64,000 nucleotides of DNA from Gibbula magus (Eukaryota; Mollusca; Gastropoda; Trochida; Trochidae). The stretch spans positions 36,494,656 to 36,558,655 of the forward strand of contig OW388291.1 in the NCBI GenBank assembly GCA_936450465.1, written 5' to 3'. This document shows, one piece after another, positions 47,622 to 58,446 of the stretch (position 1 is the first letter of the stretch; the number at the start of each line of letters is the position of its first letter). Below the pieces are notes generated by a model. It made no database searches and had not been told where the DNA came from. It saw only the letters and a program-made list of their open reading frames with translations. Both the position numbers and the translations under genes were made by a program.

Positions 47622-48459
47622 AGTGAGTGAGTGAGTTATTGTTTAACGCCACTTCGGCAGTATTGCAGCCATTAGCGGCGAGATATTTAATTTATTTGCC
47701 TAATTTAAAAAAGAAAATTGCAATTGAAAAATAGAACACGGCACGTAGGCCGTAAAAACATCAGCAAATTATCACAAGTTGAATAAAAGCTGAAAATGAA
47801 AAGTTAAAATTTGTCAATAAGGTGTATAGCCTTTAGAAAATCTAAAACACGATGCTCACCGAAATGAGTAAAAACTTGATCAATTGAAATAGAAGGATAA
47901 AAAGTTTCCCTGATATGTGCAGTGTCCCAACACTCACATAGAATGTGTTTGATTGTGAGAGGACACTGACAGGGTATACATACTGGGGGATCTTCCCCCT
48001 TTAAAATATATGAGTGTGTAAGATGAGAGTGTCCAATACGACATCGTCGTAGGACACAAGCTTCCTGTCGGGTAAAGGATGATAGAGATTTGTAACCTAA
48101 ATGAGGTTGAATAGTGTGAAGTTTGTTATGATGTTGTTGGTCCCATTGGGACTTCCAACGTTGTTTAATGTAAGATTTAATAGCAGGTTTAGAATCCGTA
48201 TATGGTACTTTAGTGGGAGAAATATGTTTGAGGTTTAATGCTGATTTAGCTACCGAGTCAGCTTTATTATTACCTCTTATACCCATATGGCTAGGAAGCC
48301 AGCAGAAGACGATGTCGCATTGGAGACAGGTATTATGGAGTAATAGAATATCCCTGATAATTGGGTGATCACTCTTACAATTTTTAATTGTCTGTAGGCA
48401 AGAAAGTGAATCAGAAAAGATGATGTAGTTATTGGGAGTTGAATTTTTAATGTGATGGA
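47622..48459 (-). pseudogene. LINE piece I: 3' UTR and ORF2 C-terminus
   Basis: Tail directly follows LINE H sequence. Contains the ORF2 C-terminus (stop near 47804) up to part of RNase H (to about 48455), where the tail of piece J begins. Its expected continuation is not found after J. Confidence 0.82.
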
Positions 48460-49994
48460 GTGAGTGAGTGAGTGAGTTATTGTTTAACGCCGCTTCGGCA
48501 GTATTGCAGCCATTAGCGGCGAGATATTTAATTTATTTGCCTAATTTAAAAAAGAAAATTGCAATTGAAAAACGGAACACGGCACGAAGGCCGCAAAAAC
48601 ATCAGCAAATTATCACAAGTTGAATAAAAGCTGATAATGAAAAGTTAAAATTTACAATTTGTCAATAAGGTGTATAGCCTTCAAGAAATCTAAAACACGA
48701 TGCTCACCGAAATGAGTAAAAACTTGATTGATTGAAATAGAAGGATAAAAAGTTTCCCTGATATGTGCAGTGTCCCAACACTCACATAGAATGTGTTTGA
48801 TTGTGAGAGGGCACTGACAGGGTATACATAATGGGGGATCTTCCCCCTTTAAAAGATATGAGTGAGTAAGATGAGAGTGTCCAATACGACATCGTCGTAG
48901 GACACAAGCTTCCTGCCGGGTAAAAGAGGATAGAGATTTGTAACCTAAATGAGGTTGAATAGTGTGAAGTTTGTTATGATGTTGTTGGTCCCATTGGGAC
49001 TTCCAACGTTGTTTAATGTAAGATTTAATAGCAGGTTTGGAATCCGTATATGGAACTTTGGTAGGAGAAATATGTTTGAGGTTTAATGCAGATTTAGCAG
49101 CTGAGTCAGCTTTGTTATTACCTCTAATACCCATATGGCTAGGAAGCCAGCAGAAGACGATGTCGCATTGGAGACAGTTATTATGGAGTAATAGAATATC
49201 CCTGAGTGAGTGAGTGATCACTCTTACAATTTTTAATTGCCTGTAGACAAGAAAGTGAATCAGAAAAGATGATGTAGTTATTGGGAGTTGAATTTTTAAT
49301 GTGATGGACGGCCTTAAGAATGGCCTTAGCTTCTGCAGTAAAGATGCTGCTGCCATCATGCAGCCTTGAAGCATATGTTTTTGAAGGAGTCACAGTTGCT
49401 GCTGCAACAGTGGGTCCATCCTTAGAACCGTCTGTGTAAATTGGATTATAATCTGCAAAAAAATCACGTAATTCAAAAAATGCCTGTTGAAATACTAATT
49501 GGTCTGTATTTGCTTTTTTATGAGAATATAAAGAGAGGTTGACACGGGGCTTGACCACCTGCCATGGCGGAGTTTCAAGCAAACCGTGCTCTGCTATTGT
49601 TGATAGGTCGATATAAGAAACTTCAACATGCTGTTGAAGTCTGATACCGAGTGGTGGAATTGCTTTGGGTTTTAAGTTATACAACTGCTTGTATTCAGGA
49701 TTGAATACGCAGTTGTATGCAGGATTACAAGGGTTGGCTTTAAGTTTGGTGATATATTGTAGTGCTAGCTTGATGCGCCGATCTTCAAGAGATGGCTCAT
49801 CAGCTTCAACGTAAAGGCTTTCAAAGGGTGAAGTTCTGAAGGCCCCAAGACAAAGCCTGAGACCCTGGTGGTGGATAGTATCTAACATTTTGATGTAAGA
49901 TGGGCGGGCGGAACCATAAATTATGGATCCATAATCCAATTTGGAGCGGATGAGTGATCGATAGAGATGAAGAAGGGTTTCTTCATCTCCACCT
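48460..49994 (-). pseudogene. LINE piece J: 3' UTR to RT thumb
   Basis: Covers ORF2 from the stop near 48652 through RNase H (IYTDGSKDG, TAEAKAI) to the RT thumb, ending in CATCTCCACC at 49994. At about 49203-49212, 7 bp of LINE are replaced by GTGAGTGA, shifting the frame in RNase H. No TSD is seen at its borders. Confidence 0.82.
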
Positions 49995-49996
49995 CC

Positions 49997-50099
49997 ACAA
50001 ATTTAATCACAATACCATAAGCTATCTTTGTGCCAAGTTTGGTACTTTTCACCCAAAGTGCACAATTGCCTTGATTTTATGCACCATTCTGCCGGACTA
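49997..50099. repeat. 103-bp remnant of the DNA transposon right end
   Basis: Matches the last 103 bp of the transposon at 35198-35300, ending CCATTCTGCCGGACTA, and joins LINE sequence (GATCCATAATC) at exactly the same base as at 35301. Shared sequence variants continue into the LINE. Confidence 0.9.
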
Positions 50100-52530
50100 G
50101 ATCCATAATCAAGTTTGGAGCGGATGAGTGATCGATAGAGTTGAAGAAGAGTTTCTTCATCTCCACCCCATTTATTATTTGAAACGACCTTTAAAAGGTC
50201 TAATGCCTTTAAACATTTAGCTTTTAGGTTTTTAATGTGTGGGATAAATGATAATTTACTATCAAATGTGAGACCAAGAAACTTGGCCTCAGGAACGACT
50301 TTAATTGGAGTTTTATCAAGGAATAATTCTGGATCTTTGTGCATTTTGCGCATATTGCAAAAATGCACACAAGATGTTTTAGCTTTGGAAAATTTGAAGC
50401 CGTTTTCCAACGACCATTGATGGATTTTATTGAGGCAGAGTTGCAATTGGCGCTCTATTGATGGCATATTTTTGCCTCTGCAGGAAACTCCAAAATCGTC
50501 CACAAAAAGTGAACCATCTGTATGATCATTTAAGACTTTAGCCAAGCTGTTGATTTTAATGCTAAATAATGTGACAGATAAAATGCTACCTTGTGGGACA
50601 CCCATTTCTTGATCAAAGAAATCAGAAAGAGTGGAGCCCACGCGCACTTTAAATTGGCGATCATGTAAAAAATTGGAAATAAAATGAGGCATACGACCTC
50701 GCAAGCCAAATTCAAATAAATCTTTTAGGATGCCATGCTTCCATGTAGTGTCGTAAGCTTTTTCTAAGTCGAAAAAGATAGACACAGCATGTTGTTTGTT
50801 AATAAATGCATCACGAATAAATGATTCTAAACGAACAAGATGATCAGTGGTACTACGTTGTTTGCGGAAACCACATTGAATATCAGTTAGTAATTTATTA
50901 GTTTCCGAGTACCAAACTATACGATCATTGATCATCCGTTCCATAGTTTTACATACGCAACTTGTTAAGGCTATAGGACGGTAGTTGGAAGGGTCTGTAT
51001 GATCCTTCCCAGGTTTTGGGATTGCACAATAGTAGCATTGTGCCAACAGGATGGAAAATCACCTGTTTCCCATATATGATTAAATACCTGAAGTAGAACC
51101 TCAAGGCAAGGTTCCGGCAAATGTTTAAGAAGCTGATAATGGATTTCATCAGGGCCGGTTGCTGTATCATGAGCTTTAGAAAGTGCAGTTTTAAGCTCTG
51201 ACAAGGAGAAGTGTTCATTATAATCTTCTCCATTGTCAAATTTGAAATTAAGTGGTCGTTTTTCCTGTACCTTTTGGTACTTTTGGAAAGCAGGGACATA
51301 ATTTGCTGATGAGGAATTTTTAGAGATTGTTTCAGCCAACTTATTGGCAATGTCAGATTTTGATGTGAGAAGGTCATCATTGACCTTAAGATGTTTTATT
51401 GTAGATTTGGAACCTTTGCCTTTAATTCTACTAATCATATTCCAGACTTTGCTGATAGGTGTTCTGGAATTGATCTTAGAGACATAGCCTCTCCAAGATT
51501 CGCGTTTTTGTTGGTTGACTGTGCGTCGAGCTTTAGCTCGAGCCTTGCGATAGTTATCTAAGTTAATTCTTGTAGGTCGTTTACTTAGCTTGCGTTCAGC
51601 TTTTTTACGTGCCTTAATGGCAGTATCGCAGGTTTCATTAAACCATGGCTTGTGAATGCGTGGATTTGCCGAGGTTTTAGGGATAGTTTCAGTTGCTATA
51701 TCAATGAGACCTTTAGAAAAGGCCTCAACAGGATCAGTTGCATTGATTATTTCATCATATATAATATGTTCACGGCAGAGGGTAGAAAATGTACCCCAAT
51801 CAGCCTTAGAAAATTTCCAACGAGGATTGTGCTCCTCGGGAATAGGTGATGAGGGTTCTAATACAATGGGGAAGTGGTCACTTCCACATGTATCCTCATG
51901 TACTGACCATGAGAAATCTTGTAAAAGGGATGCATCAGTTACTGATAAATCTATAGCTGTATATGATCCTGTAGCAGGATGTAGATATGTGTTTGTGCCA
52001 TCATTAAATAGACACAAGTCATTTTGATTGAGGAAACTTTCGAGTATTTTACCCCTAGAGTCTAGGGTATTACTACCCCAGAGGGGATTGTGACCATTGA
52101 AGTCACCCATGATAATAAAAGGTTTAGGTAATTGGGTAACAAGTTGATCAAGATCTTTTATATTTTGATCTTGAGATGGTGGAATATATAAAGAACAGAG
52201 AGTTAAAGTTTTAAATAATGATAAGCTGACAGCAACAGCTTGTAATTGTGTTTTTAATGGAATTACTCTGTGGATAATTCCATCACGCACTAAAATTGAT
52301 GCACCCCCTTTTGCCCTATCAGCAGAAGGGGAGAAAGAATTATAAAAAGTGAATGGTCTCATTGCAACTTTATCAGATTCTTTAAGATGAGTTTCTTGAA
52401 GGCAAATAGCTTGGGGATTGTATTGTTGGGCCAACAAGCCCAATTCATTAAAATTGACCTTAAAGCCTCGACAATTCCACTGGAGAATCGCCATAGATGC
52501 GAGGATAAAATATAATATTAAAAGCCTCAT
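50100..52530 (-). pseudogene. LINE K ORF2: endonuclease and RT, truncated
   Basis: Starts at 52530 with the ATGA overlap. Endonuclease motifs WNCRG, QETHL, GDFNGHN and GSDHFPI are intact. A 1-bp loss near 51023 shifts the frame just after the RT fingers (HNATIV). The second frame holds YRPIAL, FFDLEKAYD, GVPQGSILS and FVDD. Coding ends at the DNA-transposon junction (50100), where the open frame reads on into transposon sequence for about 32 codons. RNase H and the C-terminus are missing. Confidence 0.9.
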
Positions 52531-53840
52531 GGCGGATGTTTTACCGGGGAGAAGCGACGGTCATTGGACCGACCCCTTTGCCCCTTTTTGGGCGAGTTGT
52601 TAAGGACGTCATCAGACTCAAGGTCAAGAGATCCATACTTGTTGAAGACCTCTACCGCATTCCTTAGGCCTTTGGGAGTGCGGGATGCTGTTTTGGATTT
52701 AGAATTTTTGGCAGTATGTTTTGCGGTTGAATGTTTTGGGTTTTTGGTTGCAGTTGGAAGTATTTTAGATCCTGTCGGCTTGACAGGCTCTGTAAGGGAC
52801 AGAAGAGGGAATGTCATTGTACCTATTGTGGAAGAAGTTGAATTGCGGAGTTTGTATTGAGTTGGGGGATCACTCACCCACTGAATGTCTGTCTGGGTTG
52901 ATACAGAGCATTTAGTGGCAGTTGCTGATGATGAGTTTGAGTATGAGGGTTTAGGACCCTCAAGAACGAGGCGTTTTGCTTCGGGGAATGATATATTTTG
53001 GGTGAATTTAAGTTTGAGTATTTTCGACTCCTGTTGACACCGTGGGCACTCCTTGGAGGAAGCCAGGTGTTCGCCAGCACAGTTGGCGCATTTCGGCAAC
53101 TCCTTGCATTTATCTGGATGGCTTTCATCATTAGGTTTGCCACACTGTGGACAAACACGCTCATCCGCTTTGCAGGAATTGCTTCCATGGCCAAACTTCT
53201 GGCACCGGTAGCAACGGAGGGGGTTAGGGATATACAGTTCTGTGGGGAGTTTGTTATACCCTGCATACACTGTTTTTGGAGCTTGTGGAGTTGAAAATGT
53301 TAAGAGATAGGTACGCGTCTTGATGATGTTGTCCTCCTTCTTAGTGAAGCGCTTGACAGCAGTCACTGCCTGGCTCTTCAGGTTATCAAGGAGCTCTTGT
53401 TCAGAGGAATCATCAAGACAGCGATCCTTATCCCGGATAATGGCTTTGCTGCTGTTTAGTGATGTATGAGGGGAAACCTTAACAGGTTTGTCAATAATTT
53501 TCTGCAAGGTGAGAAGTGATGTAGCCTGTTGTTTTGTTCTTACTTCCACAAGAAGGTACCCATTCCGTATCTTCTTGACGTCCTTCACATCACCAGCAAG
53601 ACCCTGAATGGTCTTGGCAGTGGCGAAGGGATTGAGCCGAAGAGGCTTATCATCAGTTAATGATATAACCAAAAACCGAGGAAAGGTGTTTGAATTAGAA
53701 GATGAAGTTGGAGTTGGAGTTGAAGGTTTTGATTTAGATGATTTTGAAATTTTAGTTGATTTTGATGATGTTGCCTCTTCCTCAGAAGAGGGACAATCAT
53801 CCGTTGAAAGATTGCGCTTGTTTTTAGCTGATCTGGTCAT
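52527..53840 (-). CDS. LINE K ORF1 protein (gag-like, zinc knuckles)
   Basis: 437 aa, open, starting MTRSAKNKRN. Three zinc knuckles present (CYRCQKFGHGSNSC, CPQCGKPNDESHPDKC, CANCAGEHLASSKEC). Compared with B and G it lacks one residue in the FTKKED region and about 8 residues near the C-terminus (LESDDVLNNSPKK), both in frame. The C-terminal linker (KHSTAKHTAKNSKSK) also differs. Probably still able to fold and bind RNA. Confidence 0.9.
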   Translation of the reverse strand: MTRSAKNKRNLSTDDCPSSEEEATSSKSTKISKSSKSKPSTPTPTSSSNSNTFPRFLVISLTDDKPLRLNPFATAKTIQGLAGDVKDVKKIRNGYLLVEVRTKQQATSLLTLQKIIDKPVKVSPHTSLNSSKAIIRDKDRCLDDSSEQELLDNLKSQAVTAVKRFTKKEDNIIKTRTYLLTFSTPQAPKTVYAGYNKLPTELYIPNPLRCYRCQKFGHGSNSCKADERVCPQCGKPNDESHPDKCKELPKCANCAGEHLASSKECPRCQQESKILKLKFTQNISFPEAKRLVLEGPKPSYSNSSSATATKCSVSTQTDIQWVSDPPTQYKLRNSTSSTIGTMTFPLLSLTEPVKPTGSKILPTATKNPKHSTAKHTAKNSKSKTASRTPKGLRNAVEVFNKYGSLDLESDDVLNNSPKKGQRGRSNDRRFSPVKHPP

Positions 53841-54455
53841 GTTCGGTTAGTAAATATTCATCAACCTGGATCCCCACCCACCACGGAGCACCAACAAGGG
53901 CAATGCTGTGTCAGTGGGTCTCCTGCTGACAGCACCGGGGATACCAGGATGATATACTCCACTAAAACGTTGCCAATGTTTCACTGGATTGGCCCATTGG
54001 CCACCGCTATCTTGGAAGCTGAGTAAAGTTGATGAATGTGTGCAAGATTGCACTAAGAAAGAGTGCAGAGAGTAGGGATAGTACATCAGGAAGGAAAGCA
54101 TTGTTGAAAGGTGATGAAGGTATGCAAGAGAGCACCAAGAAAGTAAAGAAAATAATTGTAAAGAGGTAGCAAGATAAGAAGAAGGATAGCAAAGATGTGC
54201 GCAACCAAGTGCTTGGCATGACCAGCCGATTGACCAGACCGGGCCCATCTGGCCACCTGTCTAGATGAAGTCGGGGCCGAAGCAGTGTATTGGTCAGTGG
54301 TAGCATTCTGCTACACACAAGCCTCAACCACCAGGCATCCTTCCTCCACCCGTACAGGTCGCAGTCCACGGCAAACAGACTGCCCCCTTTTAGTCGCCTC
54401 TTACGACAAGCAGGAGGAACTGAGGGCCTATTCTAACCCAGGCACCCCACGGGGG
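53841..54455 (-). other. LINE K 5' UTR
   Basis: About 615 bp, colinear with B and G, with the same outer block. Confidence 0.7.
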
Positions 54456-54506
54456 GACAAGCAGGAGGAACTGAGGGCCTATTCCAACCTGGGCACCCCA
54501 TGGGGG
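54456..54506 (-). other. Terminal 5' end of LINE C
   Basis: Begins with HK's right TSD (GACAAGCAGGAGGA) and continues AACTGAGGGCC...CCCCATGGGGG, the last ~40 bp of LINE C, displaced from 46028 by the HK insertion. Confidence 0.85.
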
Positions 54507-54517
54507 AGGAATGTGTG
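54507..54517. repeat. Right TSD of the 30-kb LINE nest
   Basis: AGGAATGTGTG, exact match of 24471-24481. Confidence 0.8.
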
Positions 54518-55004
54518 CAACTTTTGAAAATACCTTGAACTTTTAACTTAACGTTAGAGTTTCCTTCGACATCATACACCGCCAACGTCCCTCCTTTTCG
54601 CATGAAGGAATGAACATTACATTACGTACGAAAGCGACAGAAAGTATTGTTTTATAATTTATTGTATTTCTCTCTTTGAAACCACAAAAACGAGTACTGA
54701 AAATACGGAAAACCTAGAATGAAACAAGAAATACTCAAAATGAAAAGAAAAAAAACTGATTCATGAATTTCTTAACAACTTCCTCCTCTGCCTAATGGGT
54801 CATTATACTAACTTTTAAAAAACTATTTTACATATATTATTTTCTCGAAATTGCAGTTGCAATAAAGACAATTGAAAATGGCGAAAAACTCGTTGAGGTT
54901 TCCACCATGGTGACAATACTTTCCATCACGGTGAAAACCCTTTCATTTTGAGTATTTCGTGTTTCACTTTGAGTTTATCGTATTTTATTCTACATTTTCT
55001 GTAT
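54518..55004. other. AT-rich spacer
   Basis: No gene or repeat recognised; it continues the host sequence from before 24471. Confidence 0.5.
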
Positions 55005-55084
55005 TTTCAGTTCAGTGAGTGAGTGAGTTATTGTTTAACGCCGCTTCGGCAGTATTGCAGCCATTAGCGGCGATTTCAGTTCAG
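55005..55084 (-). mobile_element. 58-bp LINE 3' end with TSD
   Basis: Insert 55016-55073 (tail plus complete terminal hairpin) between TTTCAGTTCAG at 55005-55015 and 55074-55084. A LINE insertion truncated almost at once. Confidence 0.9.
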
Positions 55085-55986
55085 TTTACTGTGAGAGAAA
55101 TGCAATAAACCGCAATGGGCCATCTTAGTTACGAGATGTATTTTACTATAAAAGTGTAAAGGAAAGCAAAGTAAAAAATATATCGTAAAAGTGAGTGAAT
55201 GGAAATGAATAATGACTTAACCTGACTGCTGTAAGCTGATAACCGTTCATCAAAGGAGCAATTGACATAATGCTGTAGTTACGACTTCAGTTTGAAGTGT
55301 ATTGAACTGAAATAAATCTTTGAAAATCTGTGCGTAAAAAACCTTCCCTTACGGTTGCCATAGTAGAATATAATTGTATTATTTCTTGACTTTCACTAGA
55401 CCAATAACTGTTATTTCCTTCGAGTTCCAATCTTCGCAGGTTGCATATCTGAAAGGTTTTAATTGTACGCAATCATGATTAACGATTTTCCAATAAAGTC
55501 AACGGAGGGAAAGCATAAAGATCCCATGGACCGAATGACGGATATCGGAATAACGGATATGTGAGCCATTTCACATGTCTTCTTCAGGCAGTAAAAAAGC
55601 CGTTCATTTTTCTTACATAGTTTCAAATCCTTATCATCAATTGGTGTGCAACCAACACGCTGCTTCATTTACATAAGCGTTCAAATTACTATTTACTTAC
55701 AAAACAATGTAAAGGGTGTTATTCATATAAATTCGGAAGCACTTTATTTTGATATTGTAGATCCAAATAATGCAATATCTCAATTACCTTTGCAAGGGAC
55801 ATTTCAGTGTGATACCTCTTTATGTCTAAACTCTTCAAAAAGCTCAAATATTAAGTAAGGATTTCTTTGCCACATTGGAAATGAAAGAGTCGATTTGGTG
55901 CCTCCTTGCTTTCTTTAGGTATCGATTATTATCAGTCAAAAGAAATTGGAATCGTTTTTATCAAGAACTCCCTTTACTTGACGGGG
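55085..55986. other. AT-rich spacer with old repeat blocks
   Basis: No gene. Blocks near 55252 (CATCAAAGGAGCAA) and 55440 (GGTTGCATATC) resemble 13076 and 17535, in the same order. Confidence 0.4.
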
Positions 55987-56250
55987 ACGGGATAGCGCAG
56001 TGGTTAGCTTGTTTTCGGGTCAAGAGATCCGTGGTTCGAATCCCGTCAGGGGCACGGCAACTTTGTCTGCAGTAGAGAACTGTTCTACACGCAGTAAGGT
56101 TTGGTTGTTCCACCCATGGTTCGCTAGTTCCAGCCGATGCCCGCAGGTTGCACCACAATGCATAGCCACATGACGTTGTGGGCTTTCTCCCTGCCATAAT
56201 ACTAGCAGCCGCGATATAAGTGAAATTAAACCCCAGCTGACCTCACCTCA
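55987..56250 (+). repeat. Full-length tRNA-derived SINE
   Basis: Head 55987-~56055 has pol III box A-like TAGCGCAGTGGTTAGC and box B-like GTGGTTCGAATCCCG. The body includes CGGCAACTTTGTCTG, CCCATGGTTCGCTAGTTCC, CCCGCAGGTTGCACC and GGGCTTTCTCCCTGCCATAA. It ends AAACCCCAGCTGACCTCACC, a (TCACC)n tail. Internal pol III promoter expected. The end lacks the clean TTTAACGCCGC motif of other copies. Confidence 0.85.
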
Positions 56251-57113
56251 TATATATGAAACAAGCCAAGGTATACAGGATGTTGAATTCAGATGGCAGT
56301 ATCATCTTAAATATACCTGATATATGTATTCACTATACCCACAATTTTTCTGTTGGTTTTCCGATCTTATTTTTTTAAAACCAAAAGTCTCAAGTAGATG
56401 GTAAGGTGGGTTTCATTATAGCGTTATCTAGAATATCTACTTTTGGATGAATAAATTCAGAATGATTGACTTGATTTTTTACATAAATAACAAAAGTCTT
56501 AAGAAAAAACGGTTTAAGATACGCAATTCAGACACTATTTTTCCCAAAAATATAATTCATCAAAATGGCAGAACTATATAATCTAGTGAATAATTCTGTT
56601 TTAAATATGAACATTTCTAACAAAAGAAATGTTTGAATATGGATAATAGTTCGGAAGTTTGAGTAAAGTATGCATATTAGATCATCAGAGGATAAATCTA
56701 TTCAACGGGGACAACTGATTGATCTTATGAACAAATGCTTTGAATATCAATAGTCACTGCAAGAGCCCTTGAGATATGCGATCTAGACATAAAATGTACG
56801 TGCAAATTAGGTCACGGGTGTACATTTCTTCTTAAGGTATACTTAAATCATACATTGATATGACTATATGATAAGTGTTTAAACATAGATAATGGGCCGA
56901 ATAAAACATCGATTGGGCATCCAGTATTAAATTTAGCATCCTGTTCCATTAGTGTAATTCCATACTCCTTGACATTATTTTATCAGTATTTCTACTACAA
57001 ATGTTTATCTGTAGTAGACTTGCGAATAAAGTCATATTATGAGAAGAATGAAACTTTCTAATTAAAATATGGTGACCATGTTTTAAAATCACCCAGTGCA
57101 CATCATTCATTAA
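56251..57113. other. AT-rich spacer
   Basis: I see no gene or repeat. Confidence 0.5.
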
Positions 57114-57276
57114 TAACAAACAATGAGGTGAGGTGAGGTGATTTGGGGTTTAACGCCGCTTTCAAGAGTATTTCACATATATCGGCGCTGCTAGTATTAT
57201 GGCAGGGAGAAAGCCCGCAACGCCATGTGGCTATGCATTGCGGTGAAACCTGCGAGCATCGGCTAACAAACAATGA
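57114..57276 (-). repeat. 5'-truncated SINE with 13-bp TSD
   Basis: Insert 57127-57263 flanked by TAACAAACAATGA at 57114-57126 and 57264-57276. Contains the 3' half: tail, GGGGTTTAACGCCGC end, CTGCTAGTATTATGGCAGG and GCATTGCGGTGAAACC. No tRNA head. Confidence 0.9.
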
Positions 57277-57429
57277 TATTCATCGTGTCCATCGTGCCGC
57301 CCTTTCGCTTGGTTGCACAAGGGAGTCTCTCATATCACATGGAGAGCTTAACTGAATATTAAGCAGCTAATTGTAAAATCTTCTTCACGCAAGTCACATT
57401 ATAGAACAGTGAAGATTGACGTTCGGTAA

Positions 57430-57721
57430 ATGCATATGTGACTCAAACTGCCTTTGCTGTGAGTTTTCATAAAGTGTTGCTCGGTAGATTTTAACTCGCG
57501 ATGAACATGTTTAAATTTGGCACTGCTTGATCATACTACATTTTGTCGCACTATGCTTAAATTAAATGTTATATTATTAATGTATATGAAATGAAGCATG
57601 TATATTTAAATGAAGCTGTTAAGATGTTACAACTGTTACGGCAACTTATGTTATTACAGGTGTTCGAAATATGGGTGACGTCATTTTCTAAAGAAGTTCC
57701 GTCACTTGACCTCTGTAATTT
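57430..57721 (+). repeat. Dispersed repeat, copy 2 (pair at 9794-10092)
   Basis: Colinear with the reverse complement of 9794-10092 (see that entry). Ends just before AT-rich simple sequence. Confidence 0.65.
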
Positions 57722-57904
57722 ATATATTAATTATATTGTTATATACTATTATATACTATTTATATATATATACAAATTATTACACTCGAAGGTGTGTCAT
57801 GTGACTTTTACGAAACTGTGCGTATTGCCCTGGCTATCGCTCGGGCTATACAAAAATTAACACTCGTTTCGTAAAAATCATATTAGACACTTCAGCGGGT
57901 AATA

Positions 57905-57974
<70 letters not shown>

Positions 57975-58446
57975 ATAATATATTTTTCCGTATATGACCC
58001 CAAAGGATATCGAAACTATCCGTTGCCTTTATCCTGCCGAGAACACCATCCATTGTATGATAAAGATAAATTAATCGTTCTTCTTCACAACACAGAGAAC
58101 CTGACCTATACAGAGATCAGCTTCCTTTAATAGACCTCAACTGTGATGAATAAGGCACTAATACGACAGGCTATTCATCAAGATTAGTGACAACTAACGG
58201 CAAGTAAGACTTGCTTGTGTAATAAATCTTGCTTTTGGGATTAACTTCCATTAGCAAGACGTATCCTGTCAGTGGGACCAAGCATTTCTTCTGTGACCTT
58301 TACCGCCAATTTGCATGTCATCATGGTTACATTTAAAATTATGACACATTGAGATTACCATTTTTTAGTACCAAGATATACAGATAAGGTATAAGAAGTA
58401 GCAACATGATGTGATATGTTATACAACATATGAATATACCAATGAG
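57722..58446. other. AT-rich spacer with (AT)n microsatellite
   Basis: A (TA)n run at about 57908-57970 is the longest dinucleotide repeat in the window. Otherwise nothing recognised. Confidence 0.55.

Larger units (their letters stand above)
46029..54455 (-). mobile_element. LINE composite HK in the 5' UTR of LINE C
   Basis: 8.4 kb bounded by GACAAGCAGGAGGA at 46015-46028 and 54456-54469. The left end is a LINE 3' tail and the right end a LINE 5' terminus, so one LINE insertion set these borders. Inside, LINE pieces H, I and J (all 3' parts), a remnant of the DNA transposon and K (a 5' part) follow each other in one orientation. H and J overlap K in LINE coordinates, so the interior was rebuilt by later insertion and recombination, or misassembled. 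Confidence 0.75.
50100..54455 (-). mobile_element. LINE piece K: 5' two thirds of a LINE
   Basis: Carries the RT, endonuclease, ORF1 and full 5' UTR of a LINE, ending at the 5' terminus (CCCCGTGGGG). Its endonuclease shares private variants with LINE C (for example NDGTNTYLHP, FLNQND, LLQDFSW), so K and C are sister copies. Confidence 0.87.
30441..54506 (-). mobile_element. LINE copy C, full length, split by four insertions
   Basis: The outermost LINE of the nest. Its own sequence is 30441-31965, 35301-35621, 36239-39823, 45681-46028 and 54456-54506, about 5.8 kb in all. The breaks are a DNA transposon (31966-35300, 3-bp GAT duplication), LINE fragment E (14-bp TSD), LINE G (11-bp TSD) and LINE composite HK (14-bp TSD). 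At each break the flanking LINE sequence continues on the other side with the duplication. The 5' terminus at 54506 abuts the right TSD of the nest. C also carries a 59-bp insertion at 31467-31525. Confidence 0.88.

Noticed and set aside
55987..56055. Genuine tRNA gene on the plus strand
   Set aside because: Pol III A and B boxes are present, but the cloverleaf is poor and it is continuous with a SINE body and tail.
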